A program made the position numbers and the translations under genes. Shown here piece by piece: positions 11,886 through 22,977 of a DNA stretch of 64,000 nt. Each line of letters begins with the position of its first letter. Within the stretch, counting starts at the first letter, position 1. The DNA comes from Diorhabda sublineata (taxonomy: Eukaryota > Arthropoda > Insecta > Coleoptera > Chrysomelidae), in assembly GCF_026230105.1 (NCBI RefSeq), contig NC_079485.1, positions 26,517,572 to 26,581,571 on the forward strand, given 5' to 3'. The notes under the pieces are model-generated. The model saw only the letters and a program-made list of their open reading frames with translations. It made no database searches and was not told the DNA's origin.

Positions 11886-13425
11886 AAATAGTTCGGTCAA
11901 ATTGGAACAAAAAATAAGAGAAAAGCTACTGAGCTGAAAATCAGTAAAATTGTTTAAAATATAATAAAAAATAAAATTTGAAAGTCCTCATCAATCAGTA
12001 AGCGAACAATGTTATTCAAAGTCAATGGTCAAAAAATGAGTTTTTCGTGATTTTCAGCAAAACGGTGAGTTTTATTAAGAAAATACCTTAGACAAAAATT
12101 ATAGATTATAGAATTACCTACAAAAAACGTAGGAATACTTTTTTTATTTTAAGCCACGGTTTCTGAGATATAACGATTCAAAAAGTTCTAAAATTTGTAA
12201 TCGTCATAATATGTATGAGTACGATGCGTATATAAATCTCTAGAGTTGTAATATGTATTAAAATATTTTTTTATCGATTATTGTAACTTAAAATATAAAA
12301 TATACATAAGTTATAACTACAAAAATATCATATAAAATGAAACCTAGTCCCTTAATTTATATTCGTATTATTCACTGTTCGAACTCCATTTAAAAAACTA
12401 TTTTCTTCCCAAAACCAGGGAAAGCTCAACTTTAATCGGAAATCTATTCATCAAAAAGTTTATCTACTTTTGCAAAGTGTCAAAATCATGTACTACTTTA
12501 ACACGCAATAATTGACTGTTACACGACACCTGCATTATACAGGAAGGGTAAAATAACAGGTTTCAAAATGTTGAAAAACAAGATTTAGTTCAATATTCTG
12601 AAGTTTTTGAAAACAATCATGCAACTCGACAAGAAGTTAAGTTAAGTTCATTTGGCTTGTCTTCCTCCAACCTCAGTTGCTGGTCATTAACATCTTTATC
12701 GGGTGTATTACCAAGTTCAAATGCGGCTTAGTAATAAGCTACACCCTACACACTGGGGCTGGAAGTTGGTCAACAACTTTACTCCCATCTGCACCGTAAA
12801 AACAACTTTTTGCAACTGCCGAAAGGGCTGCACCGCTAAATGTGGATGCAAACAAGTCAGACTGTTCTTTCTCTGGCATGTACACCTTGTCTAGGCCGGT
12901 CGTGCTCTAATATTAAATTACCAACAGTAGAGAATCTGTTGATTCCAACGAGGCGACATGCGATTCATCGCTATTGACACAATTTACATGCACTCAGAAT
13001 GAAGATGAAGAAGAAGAACAAGATGAAGAATTTGAAAGTTTTATGACTCGGACGAATAAATTTCTTTTTTTTTTAAACTGCTAAGTAAACTACCCCATAG
13101 GTGGCGTGGAAACGTGTGCATATTATGACGATTACAACTTTAACATCCTTTTGAATCGTTATATCTCAGAAACGGTGGCACGTAGGAAAAAAAGTATTAA
13201 TACGTTTTTTGAAGATTATTTTATGATCCACAATTTTTTTCTGACATATTTTCTTAATAAAACTCACCATTTTGCGGAAAATTGGAAAAAGATCATTTTT
13301 TTACCTTTAACCTTGAATAAAATGTTTTCCATAAATAATAGGGAATTTTCAAATTATATTTTACCAATTTTCAGCTTGGTGGGAATTTATATAACTTTGA
13401 ATATCTAAATTAATCGGACTAAAAA
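11886..13425. mobile_element. DNA element with ~330-bp inverted repeats and CXC-coding core
   Basis: A left arm (about 11886-12230) and right arm (about 13100-13425) are imperfect reverse complements over most of their length. Shared anchors are AATCGTCATAATATG, TAACGATTCAAAA, GGTGAGTTTTATTAAG, TTATTCAA and GAGCTGAAAAT with their complements. The core between the arms carries the remnant of a protein with a CXC cysteine motif (12680-13060). The layout fits a deletion derivative of a DNA transposon with long terminal inverted repeats. No target duplication could be fixed because the outer ends are worn, and I cannot name the superfamily with confidence. Confidence 0.65.
12680..13060 (+). pseudogene. 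CXC (tesmin/TSO1-like) cysteine-motif protein remnant
   Basis: One frame gives YYQVQMRLSNKLHPTHWGW, then FCNCRKGCTAKCGCKQ. A one-base shift near 12866 continues as CTPCLGRSCSN. Together these follow the CXC spacing C-x-C-x4-C-x3-C-x-C, then C-x2-C, then CSN, a zinc-binding, DNA-contacting motif of tesmin/TSO1 proteins that is also seen at the C-termini of some transposon-encoded proteins. It is followed by an acidic tail, NEDEEEEQDEEFESF, ending near 13058. The N-terminal part and any catalytic domain are missing. Its place between inverted repeats suggests a transposon protein; its function is unknown. Confidence 0.55.
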
Positions 13426-13833
13426 TGTAAAATTAGCCGTGCCTAACCTCTAGAAGCTGCATAGCTCGGCTAGAGTTTGAGATGCGTTCGCTGCAGAGCC
13501 GGGTGGACGAATAAAAAGTTTCCTCCTTCTCCGAAAATCAATCAATATTTAATGAATCCTTGATTTTATGAAAAATATTCTAAAAGCAACGGTAAACTTA
13601 TAACAGGATATCGATATTTCGAGATAAGAAAACTTCTGGGTATGCAGGTAAGAAATATAATTTTTTTACCAAAAAAAAGTGAGATATAAAAGGCTGTTGA
13701 ATCCAAAAGCGAATCGTGTAATCTTTTCCTTATCTCAAAATACTGAAACTCAAATAAAGTGCTAATACATATAAAATAATAAAACAAAAGTATTTATGAA
13801 GGAGTTGAATAAAAACGAATGTTTAAACAAGAT

Positions 13834-13838
<5 letters not shown>

Positions 13839-13890
<52 letters not shown>
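13839..13890. repeat. (TA)n microsatellite, about 50 bp
   Basis: Uninterrupted TA dinucleotides. A second similar tract lies at 33359-33427. Confidence 0.97.
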
Positions 13891-13892
<2 letters not shown>

Positions 13893-14558
13893 CCGGAAGT
13901 GCTTCAAATTACAAAATAAAATTTTGAGCCAAACTTGGAATGGGGAATAAACAATAAATTTTTCATTCATCATTCTATTCTAATTTTAATTTAGATAGAA
14001 TCACAAACAATACATAGGAATGAATCTTACTTCCCCCTTGTACATAAAAAAAAATGATTCAAGAGGAAATATATTAATACTTTTCCCCCTCTTTATCATT
14101 GGAAACGCTACATACTTGAATTATAAAAAGGTGCACATACACGGTATGTAAATATTTACTTCTGTTAGTAGATTAAGTAACGTGTTATGTATTCACCAAC
14201 GTATTTTAGTGTATTAATATTTTAATCGGTGAAAAATGGTGAATCGTAAAAAAGTATCAAACACATTATATACGGAACAATTTAGTAAATTCTCTTTAAA
14301 AAAACTGAATAGTACATATTCCTTTATTATTAAGAGTATTCGTTTCTTTTGCTTTTTGATAGAAAGAATTTTTTCCAACCCTCCAAATACATTGTTTATT
14401 ATTAATATTGTATCGACAACTCCTTCAGACTAAAAGCAAATCAGCAAGAATTTCAAAATACAGACGTAAAATAATATTGATTTTTTTTATTCACGTAATA
14501 AACTAATTCCAATTCAATTTTCATTTTTTCACGATTTTGATTTCTGTTGTATTAGTCG
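13891..14558. other. No gene recognised
   Basis: The stretch is AT-rich. An open frame at 14236-14433 has no recognisable domain. Confidence 0.4.
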
Positions 14559-14890
14559 TTGAAGCTAGAAAGAAGTAACAAACCAATGGTCCAAATGGAT
14601 AGCATGATGGACAATGACCGACAATCATTGGTCAATTGGCCAATATGCAAGCTTTGCATACCCCTTGTTAAATCACACACTATTTTTCAGACATTAAACA
14701 TATGTGTTCAGGAGTATTTGAAAGAAAACTCGATAGAAAGCATATTTACATTCTCACCGATAGCCAAGTGGTATTGAAAGCCCTGAAACTATTAACGGTA
14801 CGTCCAATGGGAGTGTAAACAAACTCTAAAAGAACTGGTTAACAGAAAAAGTAACGCTACCAGCCACCAGCAATAATGAATCAGACAGCC
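14559..14890 (+). pseudogene. LINE RNase H domain fragment
   Basis: The piece reads PLVKSHTIFQTLNICVQEYL and, after a frame change near 14733, RKHIYILTDSQVVLKALKLL. TDSQ carries the third catalytic Asp of the LINE-encoded RNase H, and the first segment matches the strand/helix holding the catalytic Glu (here changed: QTLNIC where QAEI-x-A is usual). It is a short scrap of a non-LTR retrotransposon ORF2, likely of the family at 8.5 kb and 20.0 kb. The sequence to about 15190 is open in one frame but is not recognised. Confidence 0.6.
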
Positions 14891-16619
14891 ATTAAAAAGA
14901 GCAACGACTCTTTATTTTAGGCTAAAGCTATACAGTGACCTCATGTGATGTCATATCAACAACAAACAAGATGGCTTACGGATCAGATGGAGTTTTTCTG
15001 GAAAAACACTGCAGGTATAAAACAAACGGCAGAGCATCGACTCTGCCGTCTCTATAGCTTACGAATGTTCTACCCAGTTCAACAAAAAGGCCGAAGGAGA
15101 AGGAAAGTAGGACAAATAACCTCCTTTTTGGAGAAATCTACATATTGGGGAGGCACACATAGAAAATATCTTCAAAGGTGTAGGTGAAGAGTGGTCAGAA
15201 AACCAAAACGATCTCTCAAACAATCTACAACCGTTCAATTTTTAATTATGTGTCCCACAATTCCGTCGGAAAGTTTTAAATGACACTAATTTGCGTTGTT
15301 GTTTTAACAACTTTACATGAATTATTCTCATAATTGACATTACCACGAGCATACAAAATCAGTGAATAGTTGAAAACTAGAAGTTTTGATAATTAATAGT
15401 TTTCTCATATAAATCCGTCCCTGTCCGGAATATAAGATAAAATTATGAGATGCAAAGATTTATCCTCGTTTTTGAATACAATCACTAATAAAAAAATGCC
15501 AGATAATCGTACATTCTAAAGATATTACAAGCAAGATTATGATTAACCAAGGAAGTGTAAGCAAAAAGACAAATTATAGATTACATATGCCGCTGAAACA
15601 ATGAATCTTAAGGGGAAAACCGAGAAAATTTGAAATGAATATGGAAAAAAGTACCGAAGAACCTAGATTACTGGGGACTGAAGATATTCAAAGATTGAAA
15701 AAAATAGTTATCAAAAAAAGGAACAGATTGTGAACTATTATTCGAAAGATAACTGATACCTAAAAATCAAAAATCAGGTAAATAAACTCTTTGTAAATCG
15801 AGACAAAAATTCTGAAACAAACAAACGGAAAAAATACTCGAGAAAAAATACTAAAAAATTGGTAAAATAAATTTTAAATTCGGATATCATATAATGTATG
15901 TCTGATGTTACAACTTACTTTTCGTATTATTATTATTATTAGATACGAAAAAAAATGATTCTTGATGGTAGTATTCTTTTTTCCTGTATAATACGTAAAT
16001 ATTTTCATCTGTACTGTATAAACCATTGAAATGTAGGAAAATATAATGGAACATATGCAAAATATCCTATATATTCTGGTATTTAGACTTGCATAAAAAT
16101 TGTGAAACCACTTACAAATATTTTACATTCCCTATCAAGTCTGAATAAACGTGACGATCATGTATTTATACTAAATGTAAATAAATAATAAACCTTCAAC
16201 TAAAACTGATATACAGTGCTTCGGAGTCACATACTTAACAAGTGTATATTATAAACAATTAACAGTCGTGATACAAAACATATATGGTATTTCTTGAAAT
16301 ATTTTTCATTCGATATTGAAAAATTGTGAAATACCTAGTAAAAATCAGAAAGAACGTAAACATGCGGTTTTGTTTTGTAGAAAGTATTTTCAATAGTTAT
16401 GATGTCGAGTGTCGTCAATGTTTATGTTTATCTTACGTGTGATGCATTTCGAAATTTATGAATGAAAAGAAATGTTGTTTTGATTTTGTTTGGTCTGATT
16501 GTTGCGTGGTTTGTCGATACGAAATTTTGAATATAAGATATAGACTTGTAATTGTGTGAGGAAATAATTAAGGATGTGTTAAGATATAAGAAATTAAGAG
16601 ATTAAAGACATTGAAGCAC
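14891..16619. other. No gene recognised
   Basis: An open frame at 14945-15187 shows no known domain. The remainder is AT-rich with frequent stops. Confidence 0.4.
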
Positions 16620-17335
16620 TTGTTGCGGAAGTGCGGCTGTGGTAAAGCTCGACCGGGAAACAGGTTTAGGAGGCTCGTTCGTGTATTGATCGATTTGAAA
16701 TGAGAACGTGTAAGCAAAAGCCAAGAGCAAAAGTAGAGCAAGCAAAGATAAGGGTAGCAGTAACAGAAACAGCTTGAGGTCGCGTGGACCAACTTGACGT
16801 CACAGCGTACCTTTATCAATGGCCATGGAGGTAGGTGACGGCACACGTGCCCGCTGCACTCGCTGGAAATCGGACCATGGCACAGGGTGGTCGACGGGAC
16901 CACCTGGTGCTGCCCAAACAATTTCTATGGTTCAAGACACATGACAAATAAATCTAAAGCCGAAGAGACCTGTCTTTTGAGGTCGAGGGTTGTTGACTCA
17001 CTCACAAGAGCAGCACATATACACAATGCCTCACTATGTTCGATTTCGACATCTGTGATAGCGGTATACCCATGACCATGGCGGGTGACGGTTTGCCGAA
17101 GACGACGGCGATCCCGTAAGTGTTGAAACTAGCTACAACCCGTTCAACCGAAATGCTTATGGGCTCGGCCGTACCGCGTTCGAACTGCAAACAGTAAATC
17201 AGATGCGCCTTATGTCTTGCGCGTTCCCAACATTCCAGGGACGCGCAGCGCATGCCGTAACCATGGCGCCGACGCCGATAGGCCACCGTCCGCGACGACG
17301 CCCGACGCCCGCCACCTGATATTCGCGTCCTTTAC
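16620..17335 (+). other. GC- and CpG-rich island, candidate exon or promoter region
   Basis: This stretch is far richer in G, C and CpG than anything around it. A reading frame starting at the ATG at 17038 (MFDFDICDSGIPMTMAGDGL) runs into a strong donor-like gtaagtg at 17117. Another frame, about 17090-17322, is open for some 77 codons and ends PRRRPTPAT before a stop. Opposite-strand frames are also open, as expected at this composition, so coding is not proven. It could be a 5' exon of an unseen gene, a distal first exon of the zinc-finger gene 30 kb downstream, or an unmethylated promoter. I do not recognise the peptides. Confidence 0.4.
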
Positions 17336-18466
17336 AAACATTTAATACAGAGCCGAATCAGCGGATGAATTTAATAAATTAAATTATGTCGTTTCTGCAT
17401 AAGGTACATAATAATTATTCAATCATTCAAATTATTTCAATGAGAAGATGAGACGTGAATGTTCTATAGACGTTTCAAGGCAACTCATTAGTATTCATTA
17501 TATATTAAAAACGATGGTTAATTACAATGACAACCAATTAATTCATTCAATCTAGAAGAAATTACTTTTTATTCTGCAGTTCGTTGAACAAATGTCGATA
17601 TTTGAAGCAACTATATATTGCTAAAGATTATAACTAAAAAATAAAACTCAAATTAATTTTGCATACAGGATATCAATTTGTAAACGTACAACTCTTTATA
17701 TTTCCGACCTTATGGGCTTATTCATAAGGGACTCAGTTTTTAGTCCAGTTTTCAATTAAATTACATGAATTCTTTAGCGCGGATGAACAGTCTGTTAAAA
17801 TCTCAAATAGCAATGGGTAAATACTCAATATTTTTTGAGAAATCTAGAGAAACCTTGAGGATATTTTATATATTAAGTGTTTTGAATTAAAAAAAATATT
17901 TTCTAGAACTCATCTAACATTACGGAAAGCTTCTGTTCGAAGCCCTTCACAGCAGCTGTTACTATACTTTCCACATTTTCCAAATATCGAGACTATGAAA
18001 TCCAGAATCTTGATGGTTATTTTATTTCTTTTAGTACAATACTTCAGTACCGACAATTTTGATCGGAACATACCAATTAACGAGAAAGATACAATTATCA
18101 GCAAAGCAAATATTGTTCAATATATTCTGGTTCTCAATTATATGTTGTGCTTTCCTAAACTATTTCGTGAGACATAGTATGTCACACTACAAAGGTGCAT
18201 GAAGGGTTATGAAGGCCTAAAATTTTATGCTGCATCCAAAACATGGTAATTATTTCTTTTTGTATTAGCAAACGAAAAAGTACCACTAAACTCAGCTAGT
18301 AATTTCAGAACATGGTTAAAATTTAAATTACTATTTAAATATCTTCCATTGAATCTTGTTGATATTCTTTTTATGGACTTCTTGGAATCTTCAAATATGA
18401 GAATAATAAACAACATCCAGCACGCAAATTGTACAAAAAACTGATACTGTGTAAAGTATCTCTCTC
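17336..18466. other. No gene recognised
   Basis: AT-rich sequence with overlapping short frames on both strands (17910-18177, 18225-18416) that have no recognisable content. Confidence 0.4.
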
Positions 18467-18470
18467 TCTT

Positions 18471-18960
18471 CTAGCCGTTTTCTATCCTTTGGATATAGGT
18501 CTCTCTCATATTTTTCCAGTTTTCCCTGTTCTGTGCCACTTGGTACCAGTTAAGTCCGGCTGTTCTCTTGATATCATCATACCATCTTTGTTGTGGTCTG
18601 CCGGTGCTTCTTTTCTCCCCCCAAGGTCTCCATCTTGTTATTTTTCCGCTCCAGTTGGTGTTATTTAGAGCAACATGTCCGGCCCAGTTCCATTTAAGAC
18701 TACCTATTCGCCTCACTATGTCCTCGATTTTGGTTCTATTTCTTATCCACTCATTGGTTTTATGGTCTTTAAGCGTTATTCCTATCATTTTCCGTTCTAT
18801 TGATCTTTGATGTACCTTTAATTTATTCAAGATTTTCTTTGTTAGGACCCATGTTTCACATCCGTAGGTTGTTACTGGGAGAATGCATTCCATGTAAACC
18901 TTGGTTTTTAGTTTGAGGGGTAGGTTGGAGTTGAAGACGTGTCGCATCTTCCCGTAGGCC
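18471..18960 (-). pseudogene. Non-LTR retrotransposon reverse transcriptase, C-terminal fragment
   Basis: The minus-strand frame from 18947 gives 158 residues without a stop. These include LKTKVYMECILPVTTYGCET, W-x-LTKK and LKVHQRSIERKMIGI, then RIGSLKWNWAGHVA and a GRPQQRWYDDI block. This is the post-catalytic end of an endonuclease/reverse-transcriptase ORF of the type common in insects (often called craniofacial-development-protein-2-like; RTE or a related clade). The catalytic palm is absent, so it is a 5'-truncated copy, but it is open over its whole length and so is probably younger than the other LINE scraps. Confidence 0.75.
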
Positions 18961-19975
18961 GCCCATCCTAGATGTATTCTGTGGTTAATTTAAAATTCTT
19001 GTAGATGTATACTCGATTATAAAAACGACGTAATTTGACTCAAATCACTTGTAACTGAAACTCATTTTTACATATTTTCAGTAAAGAGATTATTGGTTAT
19101 AAAATTTGCTCACAAAAATCATTTCCATAAAGTTTTAATGATACATTACCGGTCAGTGTAATCATTTTACTTTTAAATTTATTTTAAACAAAAAGAATTT
19201 TAAACGAACAAAAAACGTTTTCCGGTCCTGATAGCTCTCGCGTTCGTTGCCGCTTCTCGTTCATCTTCCGTCATCCAACGTCGTCACCAACAGCGATCCC
19301 ACGCCAATTCACAAATCCACTACTTCATAGGCGGAGACATATGGCCCGTGGAAGGAGATTTGAAGTAATTCCTTTGTTTGCATTTACAGCGTAGGAGGGA
19401 TAAAACAATTCCTCGTATTTTTTTATCAAAATAAATTGTATTCCGTCTCTGTATGTAAACAACAAACATTTAAATATTTATCAAGGAAAAGAGAAACAGA
19501 CATGCACTAGAAGCAATTTTGGTCAATATTTTAGATCAATCCATTAACTAAATTGAAATATCTCATGTGATGTGTCCAATTTTGGAAATATGTTTAAGGA
19601 AAAACCACTATGGCTATTCATAATAAAGTTAAATGAATAGGACATGTTTATGTAGATAAATAGAGACATGAAGAATCTTCTACAACCTCCTGAAAATTGC
19701 TAGCAACATGACACGATAGAAAGAAGGCCTTAATGGTGAAATAAGCTCCCAAAGGAATAGATAATGAAAAAAATAGAAAATTGTACAATAAAAAAAATAA
19801 ATTAATGTGATAGAAAGACTGCACTACGTTATTCGTGATCCCGTAAAGTCCAATTCATAGTGCTTTGAAGGCACTTGCTTTTTCTTGTATATTGTAAGCA
19901 TTGAGAAAGATGGAACACGACAAATGACATTGAAGGAATTATTGACAATTGACACTTAGATAAGACGAAAAAGAA
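18961..19975. other. No gene; short GC-rich patch at about 19215-19340
   Basis: The patch contains several CpGs (tctcgcgttcgttgccgc and neighbours) within AT-rich sequence. It has no clear ORF and could be regulatory or a non-coding exon; nothing decides between them. The rest holds nothing recognised. Confidence 0.35.
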
Positions 19976-20144
19976 CTAGCGATCAATGATATCCATGGAT
20001 GCTCAGAGGACGAAACTTTTATCCACACTCTCTCGAAGTGTGGATAAAACTACATTACTTCGTGGCACTACTACTGGAAGCATATTAAATAGAAGACTAA
20101 GATCTTTGGCAGCTGCAGTCATCCTATATTCTGGATTCTGTAGA
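19976..20144 (+). pseudogene. LINE C-terminal fragment interrupted by a Harbinger element
   Basis: It contains CSEDETFIHTLSKC-like coding (near 20010-20045), the same Cys-x-Glu-Asp-Glu-Thr-x-Ile-His block seen at 8.86 kb, followed by LRSLAAAVILYSGFCRK. The reading breaks off where the Harbinger terminal repeat starts and seems to resume after it at about 20812 (GVVLTAARKGSQ). This gives the order of events: LINE first, Harbinger later. Confidence 0.55.
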
Positions 20145-20812
20145 AAGGTGTGTTTAAACGTGCGAGTTATGAGAGCTCTCACCGGAAATAGAAGTGGAAC
20201 TCTCCGAAAGCTCCCCCTCTTGCGTCACAGTAGCAGGTGTAAACAATTCTGAGAGTTGCTCTCAGAAATTCAATTCTAGTTTGACTTTCTGAGAGTACTC
20301 TCAAGAATGTCTTCACCAAAAAAATTTTTTTTTAAGTTTAATTAAATACGTTTTTATTTATAAATCTTTTAAGCTTCTTCTTCTAAACAGATATTGCTTC
20401 TCTAATTGGAGTGTTCTTTTTAAAAATTAATGAGCTCATTAATTGTACTAATAATTCAACTTCCACACTTGAAAATCTACAAAAATTTCGAAGCTGCTAG
20501 GCGTCTTCTAGTTCCAATTCACGGGACAATGTGTAGTTAGCAGCTAAATGTCTTTGGACCCAAGTCCATTTTTTTTCTTCTTCAATTCGTTTTTCTTCGA
20601 CATACACAAAATCAACAAAGCAGCTGCTATTTCTCGTTTCCTTGAAGACATCTTGAATAATGTATATGTTGAATTAAAACGCTACAGCTGATAGCACTAA
20701 ACTGAAATCACGAGATGTTTACTGGTTTAAGTCACTCTCAGAACTAAGAGAGACTCTCGAGAGTACTCTCGACGAGTTCCTCTCACGTGTAAACGCACCT
20801 TAATAGGAGTGG
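20145..20812 (-). mobile_element. PIF/Harbinger element, internally deleted
   Basis: Inverted ends match. The left starts AAGGTGTGTTTAAACGTG (about 20144) and the right, read inward from about 20812, starts AAGGTGCGTTTACACGTG. Both continue into GAG-rich sub-terminal sequence. The minus-strand interior (20655-20380) begins MSSRKREIAAA. Allowing frame changes, it then gives KWTWVQRHLA, SRELELED, FCRFSS and TPIREAIS, the N-terminal region of HARBI1-type transposases before the DDE domain. The catalytic half is deleted. A TTA/TAA target triplet is suggested at the right end only. Confidence 0.62.
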
Positions 20813-21554
20813 TATTAACAGCAGCAAGAAAGGGATCACAATAGATCGTTTGGATAGCAGTGTATATGATATCTCAATAGATACGTGTACATACATACAA
20901 TATCCATAGAAATTTATTTTTTTCATCCTCGTAATTTTATGCTAATATGCATTTTGGGCGTACGCCTCTAAATCTAATCTATCAAAAACACGCTGTGTGA
21001 CAAATTTTTGCCTAAGCCTTCAACTGAATCCATTTAGTTAATGTAATAAAATATATATGAATAAAATAAGTTTAAGTAATTTATTTATAATGGAACGTAA
21101 GTTTATTATCTTCATGTGATAAACTCGGTATTTGATTTAATTGAATTAAATGGTAAATCATGTACATACGAACAATAACAGATGTGGTGAGTATACGCAG
21201 AGAGAGGATAATGGTATTTTTCAAAGTTTGTAATCTTATGATTATCTTTTAAGTTATTTTTAAACGAAATAAAATTGTTTCCATTGAAATGTTTATTACT
21301 AGTAAATATATATTTAAAGTATATAAACCTATTAGATATCCAAGTGGTATAATAGAACTTGAACTCTATTTACGACTCACGCAAAATTCATCAAGTTATG
21401 ACCATTACCGAAAGTTTATAATTATATATCATCTAAAACTGAAGTAATCAAAACTAAGATACAAAAATTTGTCATTTTTTTATTAATAACAGAACAACTA
21501 TAAAGATATGGGTATAAATTATGCTACTATATAAGTTTCTTTTTGTTGTATATA
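20813..21554. other. No gene recognised; LINE remnant for the first ~60 bp
   Basis: After the LINE continuation at about 20813-20870, the sequence is AT-rich without recognisable features. Confidence 0.4.
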
Positions 21555-22804
21555 CACTGATAAAAAATTTTTGTCCACCTAATATTCAATTCATTGAATT
21601 CAAATATGATACATTTTAGCATTTTCATATGGTAAAGCGAATGTCAAAATGATTTCTCACAAACAAAAGATAATAATTTTTACTTCACTTCAAACTCGCA
21701 AGTACCACCGGATTTGTTTATTGTTCTTTAGCTGTGAATTATTTCTTCGGTGTTTATGATTGTAGTTTAATCACAGTTAGCACTCTGAGACGCAAGAATG
21801 AGCTGTGATTAATGCTTTTTAGACCAAGACATCTTTTTGGGAAGTTTGTATGCGAATTGTTTTCGTTCTCGCAAATTCAGACTTGTAAGTTTCAAAATGG
21901 TTAAAAACAAGGAACTATCGGTTGAAACTCATTCATAATCTTCGTAGTTTAGGCAAAAATAGCCGTACCATTTCCGCCGAATTAAAAATACCTCGAGGTA
22001 CCGTGGCTACAACGTGAAAAAATATGCAGCTCAGATCTGCATTTGAGAAATTTTACATTGAAAAGGAAATTGAGAGAAGCTGACCTTTTTGGGAGGATGA
22101 CAATGAACGAACCTCTTTTAAGACGTCAAAATAAAATTAAGAGGTTGCAGTTGGTTAAAGAGCATAAAAATTGGACGCAGATGTTAAGCACGGCGGAGGC
22201 TCAGGGATGATTTTGAGATGTTATGGATGAAGGGTGACTGGAGAACTCAAAAAAAAATTGAAGGGATTTTGGAGAAAGAAGGCTATAAAAAAATATTGAA
22301 GGCAAACATAGTATGTTTTGGCCAGAACCTGATCGGCAGAACAGTTATTTTTCTGCAAGACAACGATCCCGAGCATTCCTCGAAACTGTGTAAATAGTAT
22401 TTGACAGAATTGGAAAGGAAGAATGTACTGAAAGTAATGATGTAGCAGACATAGTCGTCCGACCTCAACCTGATTGAGTTGTGGGACCAATTGGACAGGG
22501 AATTCATAAAGTAGTTTCCTATTTCCAATTTACATCTTTGGTATATCCAAGAAAACGAATGGAATTTAATAGACGACGATTATTTGTCGAAATTGTTAGA
22601 GTGCCAAAATTGTGCACCGAAATAATAAAACATTGATTAACAAAACAGTTAAATATGGAAAAATAATAGACTGAAGTTCTCTTATTACTGTATTCCTATC
22701 TATATATGTTTTTTAAAATATAAATAACAAAATCGATCGTATTGTTTTTATATGTTGTGTATCATGAAAACTAGAGGGTGGGCAAAAACTTTTAACCGAT
22801 AGTG
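21555..22804 (+). mobile_element. Tc1-like transposon, near full length, inactive
   Basis: Inverted ends CACTGATAAAAAATTTTTGT (left, preceded by TA) and, read inward from 22804, CACTATCGGTTAAAAGTTTT bound a 1.25-kb element, the normal size for Tc1. The plus-strand interior from about 21897 encodes a transposase in pieces. These are GRNSRTISAELKIPRGTV (second helix-turn-helix), HGGGSGMIL, FLQDNDPEHSSKLC (second catalytic Asp in QDND) and SSDLNLIELWDQLD (the usual SPDLNPIE block with the third acidic residue). Many stops and shifts show the copy is dead. Confidence 0.82.
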
Positions 22805-22977
22805 TTGATGTATAGGTATTTAGAACTGTATATTTTATTTGTACTTTATGCTTTACTCTTCTGAGAACCATCAACTTATCCCAGCTACAACAGCAGATTG
22901 TCAACCATCATGGCGTTGCAGAATAAATTTATCCCCTCCGCTATATACTAATAAAGAAATGAAAACAATGCCCTGTA

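Noticed and set aside
17002..17286. 94-codon minus-strand frame over the GC-rich island
   Set aside because: Stops are rare at this composition on both strands; no start context or domain, and it overlaps plus-strand frames ending in a good splice donor.
22221..22528. Two overlapping minus-strand frames
   Set aside because: They are antisense shadows of the Tc1 transposase relic on the plus strand.
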